DNA from: Methylotenera_A sp040387095
Lineage (GTDB): Bacteria > Pseudomonadota > Gammaproteobacteria > Burkholderiales > Methylophilaceae
Assembly (NCBI GenBank): GCA_040387095.1
Contig: JAZKEJ010000073.1
Coordinates: forward strand, 1-17,642
Direction of reading: 5' to 3'
Length of the DNA: 17,642 nucleotides
Part shown: piece by piece, positions 14,703-17,642 of the stretch
Layout: every line of letters begins with the position of its first letter
Position numbering within the stretch: position 1 is the first letter of the stretch
Notes under the pieces: generated by a model
The model's input: the letters and a program-made list of their open reading frames with translations, nothing else
Database searches by the model: none
What the model was told of the DNA's origin: nothing
Program-made: the position numbers and the translations under genes

Positions 14703-14967
14703 TGATGAATGTGTGAATAATTAAACTAGAATGATAACAGAACATGCGTTACACCCAATAGATTAGCGGTTTTAACCACAAATAATCTGCTTAATTAACC
14801 GTTTATCGTACAATATTAACCTTTCATCAGAAACCAAATTAATCAACCTCATAATAGCGTTGATTTATTTAAATATTATCGACGATGTGATACAGTGCAT
14901 TCGAGTGATAAGTAGCTAGATTTAGGTATAAAAAACAATAAATCCTAAAATTTTGTTGGGGACAGTA
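14703..14967. other. Divergent intergenic region between DUF971-ubi operon and dynamin-like gene
   Basis: This AT-rich gap must hold the promoters of both divergent units. I see a 7-bp inverted repeat, AATCAAC (14841-14847) and GTTGATT (14859-14865), with an 11-base spacer. A TATAAA lies at 14927-14932, within a useful distance of the plus-strand gene but without a good -35. No RNA gene or further ORF is apparent. Confidence 0.4.
14958..14962 (+). promoter_or_regulatory. Shine-Dalgarno of the dynamin-like gene, fixing its start
   Basis: GGGGA lies five bases before ATG 14968. An in-frame TTG-TTG at 14953-14958 would overlap this site, so the ATG is the better start. Confidence 0.65.
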
Positions 14968-16926
14968 ATGGCAGAAAATAAATTAGCGCATCAGTTTGCG
15001 GCATATTCAGAATGGCGAAAAGCGCTAGTTGATAGCATTTGCGATTATCGTAGCTGGCTGAATGAACAAGAATTGAATGATGCACAAATTGATCAGCGCA
15101 TTACCAATCTATTGGAGCGTTTACGCGAAGATAAATTGAATGTCGCTTTTGTGGCTGAATTTTCTCGCGGTAAATCAGAATTAATTAACGCGATTTTCTT
15201 TGCAGATTACGGTCAGCGTTTATTGCCATCCAGCGCAGGCCGCACCACGATGTGTCCCACTGAGTTGCTGTACGACGCTTCAAAGCCAACTTCAATTGCC
15301 ATGTTGCCAATTGAAACGCGTTCATCAGATGCAACCACCACCGAATATAAACGCTATCCAGATGAATGGAAAGTGGTGGATTTTGATGTGGATAACAACG
15401 ACAGCATGGTCGCTGCGTTTAAAGAGGTGAGCAGCACCAAACGCGTGACTGCCGAAGAAGCCGAAAAATTTGGCTTATATGATCCAAATAGCAGCGATGA
15501 CGCCATGGGCTTGAATAAAGATGGCAGCATCGATATTCCTTGCTGGCGCTATGCCATGATCAATTTCCCGCACCCTTTGCTTGAGCAGGGCTTGGTGATT
15601 TTAGACACGCCAGGTTTAAATGCGATTGGTACAGAGCCTGAGTTAACACTGAATATGTTGCCAAATGCGCATGCGGTATTGTTTATATTAGCGGCTGATA
15701 CTGGCGTCACTAAATCTGAAATTGATGTCTGGCGCCAATATATTAGTGGCACACGCTGGAAACAAAAAGGTCGCCTGGCCGTTTTAAACAAAATCGACGG
15801 TTTGTGGGACGAGCTGAAGAACGAAAAAGACATTGAAAAAGAGATCAATAAGCAAATTAAAACTAGTGCTGAATTATTGGGTTTAGAAAATAATCAAATT
15901 TTCCCAACTTCTGCGCAAAAAGGCTTGCTGGCCAAAATCAATGGTGATGAAGCGCTATTGGCACAAAGTCGTTTGCCAGAGCTTGAAAAAGCCTTATCTG
16001 ATGAATTGATCCCATCTAAAAAAGAAATCGTTCGCGATAACACTAAAAATGAGATTGAAGATTTAATCGCCAACTCAAATATGATTTTAGAGTCCAGAGT
16101 TGCTGGTGTGGTTGAGCAGTTGGATGAGTTGCGTGGTTTGCGTGGCAAAAATGAAGACGTTGTTGAACACATGATGAACAAAGTCAAAGTGGATAAAGAA
16201 AACTTTGAAAAGGGTTTGCAACGCTTTCAGGCATTGCGTAGCGTGTTTTCTCAGCAAACCAATAAGTTATTTACTTTGCTGGGTATGGAAGCATTGAAAG
16301 TGCAGGTTCATACCACGCGCGAAACTATGATTAAAGCCAGTTTTACTAAAACGATCCGTGAAGCGATGGACAACTTTTTCCTGGATCTTAAAGGTCGTCT
16401 GGTTTCATCCGATGCGCAAATCGATGAGATCAAGAAAATGATGGATGTGATGTACGACAAGTTTTCAAAAGAGCACGGCTTGCGTAAATCGGAGCCGCCA
16501 GCATTTTCAACTTTACGCTATCAAAAAGAGTTGGCTAAGTTGGAACGCGCTTATAAAGAGCAGTTTAATACGGCTTTTAATATGATTGCTAACGAGAAAA
16601 TGACCTTAACCACTAAGTTCTTTGAAACGCTGGCAAGCCGCGTGATTCATGTGTATGAAGTAGCGAATCGTGATGTGGAAAATTGGTTAAAAGCGGTCAT
16701 CGCGCCAATGGAATCACAGGTGCGCGAGCATCAATTACAATTGCGTCGTCGCTTAGAAAGCATTAAGCGTATTTATAAAGCAACGGACACTTTGGAAGAC
16801 CGCATCCTTGAGTTGGAAAATATCGAGAAAAGTATTCGTGCGCAAATGACCGATTTGAAAGTATTACGTCAGCATATGGGCAATGCGTTGGCTTTTGAAA
16901 ATGAACCAGTAGCAAAAGTAGCTTAG
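14968..16926 (+). CDS. Bacterial dynamin-like GTPase
   Basis: This is a large GTPase of the dynamin superfamily, whose members remodel or sense membranes by GTP-driven assembly. The 652-residue product has an N-terminal GTPase domain. G1/P-loop is AEFSRGKS (63-70), G2 lies around AGRTTMCPTELL (90-101), G3 is DTPGLN (213-218) and G4 is LNKIDGLWD (273-281). The first P-loop residue is Ala rather than the usual Gly. About 110 residues separate G2 from G3, longer than in minimal GTPases. The C-terminal half (about 350-640) is strongly charged and helical, with coiled-coil-like stretches near 385-410 and 590-640, as expected for the stalk and assembly region. No transmembrane segment is visible. 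The ATG at 14968 is chosen over an in-frame upstream TTG because GGGGA lies five bases before it. It is alone on the plus strand, divergent from the ubi operon and convergent with rpoH. The role in the cell is unknown. Confidence 0.88.
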   Translation: MAENKLAHQFAAYSEWRKALVDSICDYRSWLNEQELNDAQIDQRITNLLERLREDKLNVAFVAEFSRGKSELINAIFFADYGQRLLPSSAGRTTMCPTELLYDASKPTSIAMLPIETRSSDATTTEYKRYPDEWKVVDFDVDNNDSMVAAFKEVSSTKRVTAEEAEKFGLYDPNSSDDAMGLNKDGSIDIPCWRYAMINFPHPLLEQGLVILDTPGLNAIGTEPELTLNMLPNAHAVLFILAADTGVTKSEIDVWRQYISGTRWKQKGRLAVLNKIDGLWDELKNEKDIEKEINKQIKTSAELLGLENNQIFPTSAQKGLLAKINGDEALLAQSRLPELEKALSDELIPSKKEIVRDNTKNEIEDLIANSNMILESRVAGVVEQLDELRGLRGKNEDVVEHMMNKVKVDKENFEKGLQRFQALRSVFSQQTNKLFTLLGMEALKVQVHTTRETMIKASFTKTIREAMDNFFLDLKGRLVSSDAQIDEIKKMMDVMYDKFSKEHGLRKSEPPAFSTLRYQKELAKLERAYKEQFNTAFNMIANEKMTLTTKFFETLASRVIHVYEVANRDVENWLKAVIAPMESQVREHQLQLRRRLESIKRIYKATDTLEDRILELENIEKSIRAQMTDLKVLRQHMGNALAFENEPVAKVA

Positions 16927-16945
16927 CTATTTGTTTTAAGCATAA

Positions 16946-16980
16946 AATAAAAAAGCCGACATTTAGTCGGCTTTTTTATT
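16946..16980. terminator. Bidirectional rho-independent terminator between the dynamin-like gene and rpoH
   Basis: A perfect 15-bp inverted repeat (16946-16960 and 16966-16980) encloses the loop ATTTA. The GC core is AGCCGAC/GTCGGCT and both sides carry a run of six A or T. It can therefore end transcription in both directions, serving the convergent dynamin-like gene (plus) and rpoH (minus). Confidence 0.95.
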
Positions 16981-17006
16981 GCAACATCACAAACCTAAGC
17001 GAAAAA

Positions 17007-17642
17007 TTAAGCAGCTAGCATCGTACCTTTAATTTTTTGCATGGCTTTTTGCTCAATCTGACGAATACGTTCTGCAGAAACACCAAATTCAGCTGCTAAA
17101 TCATGCAAGGTAAGCGTTGCACTTTCTGTTAACCAGCGTGCTTCTAATACACGGCGGCTACGGTCATCCAGACTCATCAAGGCTTTGCTTAAGCTGGCAG
17201 ATTGCATTTTTTCCGCTTGTTGATTCGCTAAAAACTCTGATGGTTCAGGACTTTCATCCTCTAGGTAAGCAATTGGACTAAAGCTTTCATCGCCATCATC
17301 ATCCACATGCGCATCTAACGAAATTTCTTGACCATTTAAGCGATATTCCATTTCCATCACTTCTTCTGGCTTTACGTTTAACTCAAGCGCAATGCGGTTT
17401 ACTTCGTCTGTATGCAGGCTATCAAAGCCTTTTTTCATACTACGCAAATTAAAAAACAATTTACGCTGCGCTTTAGTAGTTGCAGTTTTAACTAAACGCC
17501 AGTTGCGTACAATATATTCATTCATTTCAGCTTTAATCCAATGCATTGCAAAGGAAACCAAGCGCACACCACGGTCTGGATCAAAGCGTTTAACCGCTTT
17601 CATCAGGCCGATATTGCCTTCTTGAATAAGGTCTGATTGTGG
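17007..17642 (-). CDS. rpoH: RNA polymerase sigma factor RpoH (sigma-32), N-terminal part off the right edge
   Basis: RpoH directs RNA polymerase to heat-shock promoters (chaperones and proteases). The visible 211 residues run from region 2 to the C-terminus. They start at PQSDLIQEGNIGLMKAVKRF (region 2.2) and include the region 2.4 element VRNWRLVKTATTKAQ. They also carry the RpoH-specific box QRKLFFNLR, which distinguishes sigma-32 from sigma-70 and sigma-S. Region 4 with its helix-turn-helix (LAAEFGVSAERIRQIEQKAM) closes the protein at LAA. The frame is open to the window edge; from the family length (about 284) roughly 75 N-terminal residues lie outside. An acidic linker DDDGDESF sits between regions 3 and 4, as in other RpoH proteins. 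The gene ends at the shared bidirectional terminator. Thermosensor or leader elements would lie outside the window. Confidence 0.96.
   Translation of the reverse strand, partial: PQSDLIQEGNIGLMKAVKRFDPDRGVRLVSFAMHWIKAEMNEYIVRNWRLVKTATTKAQRKLFFNLRSMKKGFDSLHTDEVNRIALELNVKPEEVMEMEYRLNGQEISLDAHVDDDGDESFSPIAYLEDESPEPSEFLANQQAEKMQSASLSKALMSLDDRSRRVLEARWLTESATLTLHDLAAEFGVSAERIRQIEQKAMQKIKGTMLAA

Noticed and set aside
1..17642. Search for CRISPR arrays, insertion sequences, integrases, att sites, toxin-antitoxin or defence gene clusters
   Set aside because: No regularly spaced repeats, transposase or recombinase frames were seen. The only tRNA gene is not flanked by a duplicated 3' end that would suggest an integrated element.

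Overview
This window looks like a core-chromosome segment of a betaproteobacterium with moderate-to-low GC. The clues are the gene order TPR protein-lolB-ispE-tRNA-Gln-prs-rplY, a ubiE-ubiJ-ubiB ubiquinone operon, and Neisseria-like Prs sequence features such as an N-terminal MVFTGNANPELAQ. A member of the Methylophilaceae or a neighbouring family is a reasonable guess, but I cannot prove the genus from sequence alone. No prophage, transposase, CRISPR array or defence island is visible.

Left block (1-4748, all on the minus strand, transcribed right to left). A secreted TPR-repeat protein is followed by lolB (outer-membrane lipoprotein acceptor), ispE (isoprenoid precursor kinase), a tRNA-Gln(TTG), prs (PRPP synthase) and the 5' end of rplY (ribosomal protein L25), which runs off the left edge. 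A rho-independent terminator lies between the tRNA and prs, and more hairpins flank the tRNA and follow prs. prs and lolB appear to start with TTG. Three to four copies of a 15-bp tandem repeat lie just upstream of the prs ribosome binding site.

Middle block (4866-9913, plus strand). A likely operon encodes a GldA-type ABC ATPase, an ABC-2 permease, a GldG-like membrane-anchored auxiliary subunit, a membrane-anchored DUF4340 protein, and mutM/fpg (8-oxoguanine DNA glycosylase). The transporter resembles the Gld 'gliding' ABC system, but its substrate is unknown.

Right block (9924-14702, minus strand). A DUF971 protein, ubiE, ubiJ, ubiB and a sodium:solute symporter form a closely spaced series transcribed right to left. 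ubiJ is interrupted by exactly 100 N (13315-13414), which removes its lipid-binding domain from view.

Right edge. A large dynamin-like GTPase (plus strand) converges on rpoH (sigma-32, minus strand, N-terminal part outside the window). A perfect bidirectional terminator separates them. The window is mostly conserved housekeeping DNA. The least understood parts are the Gld-like/DUF4340 cassette and the dynamin-like protein.
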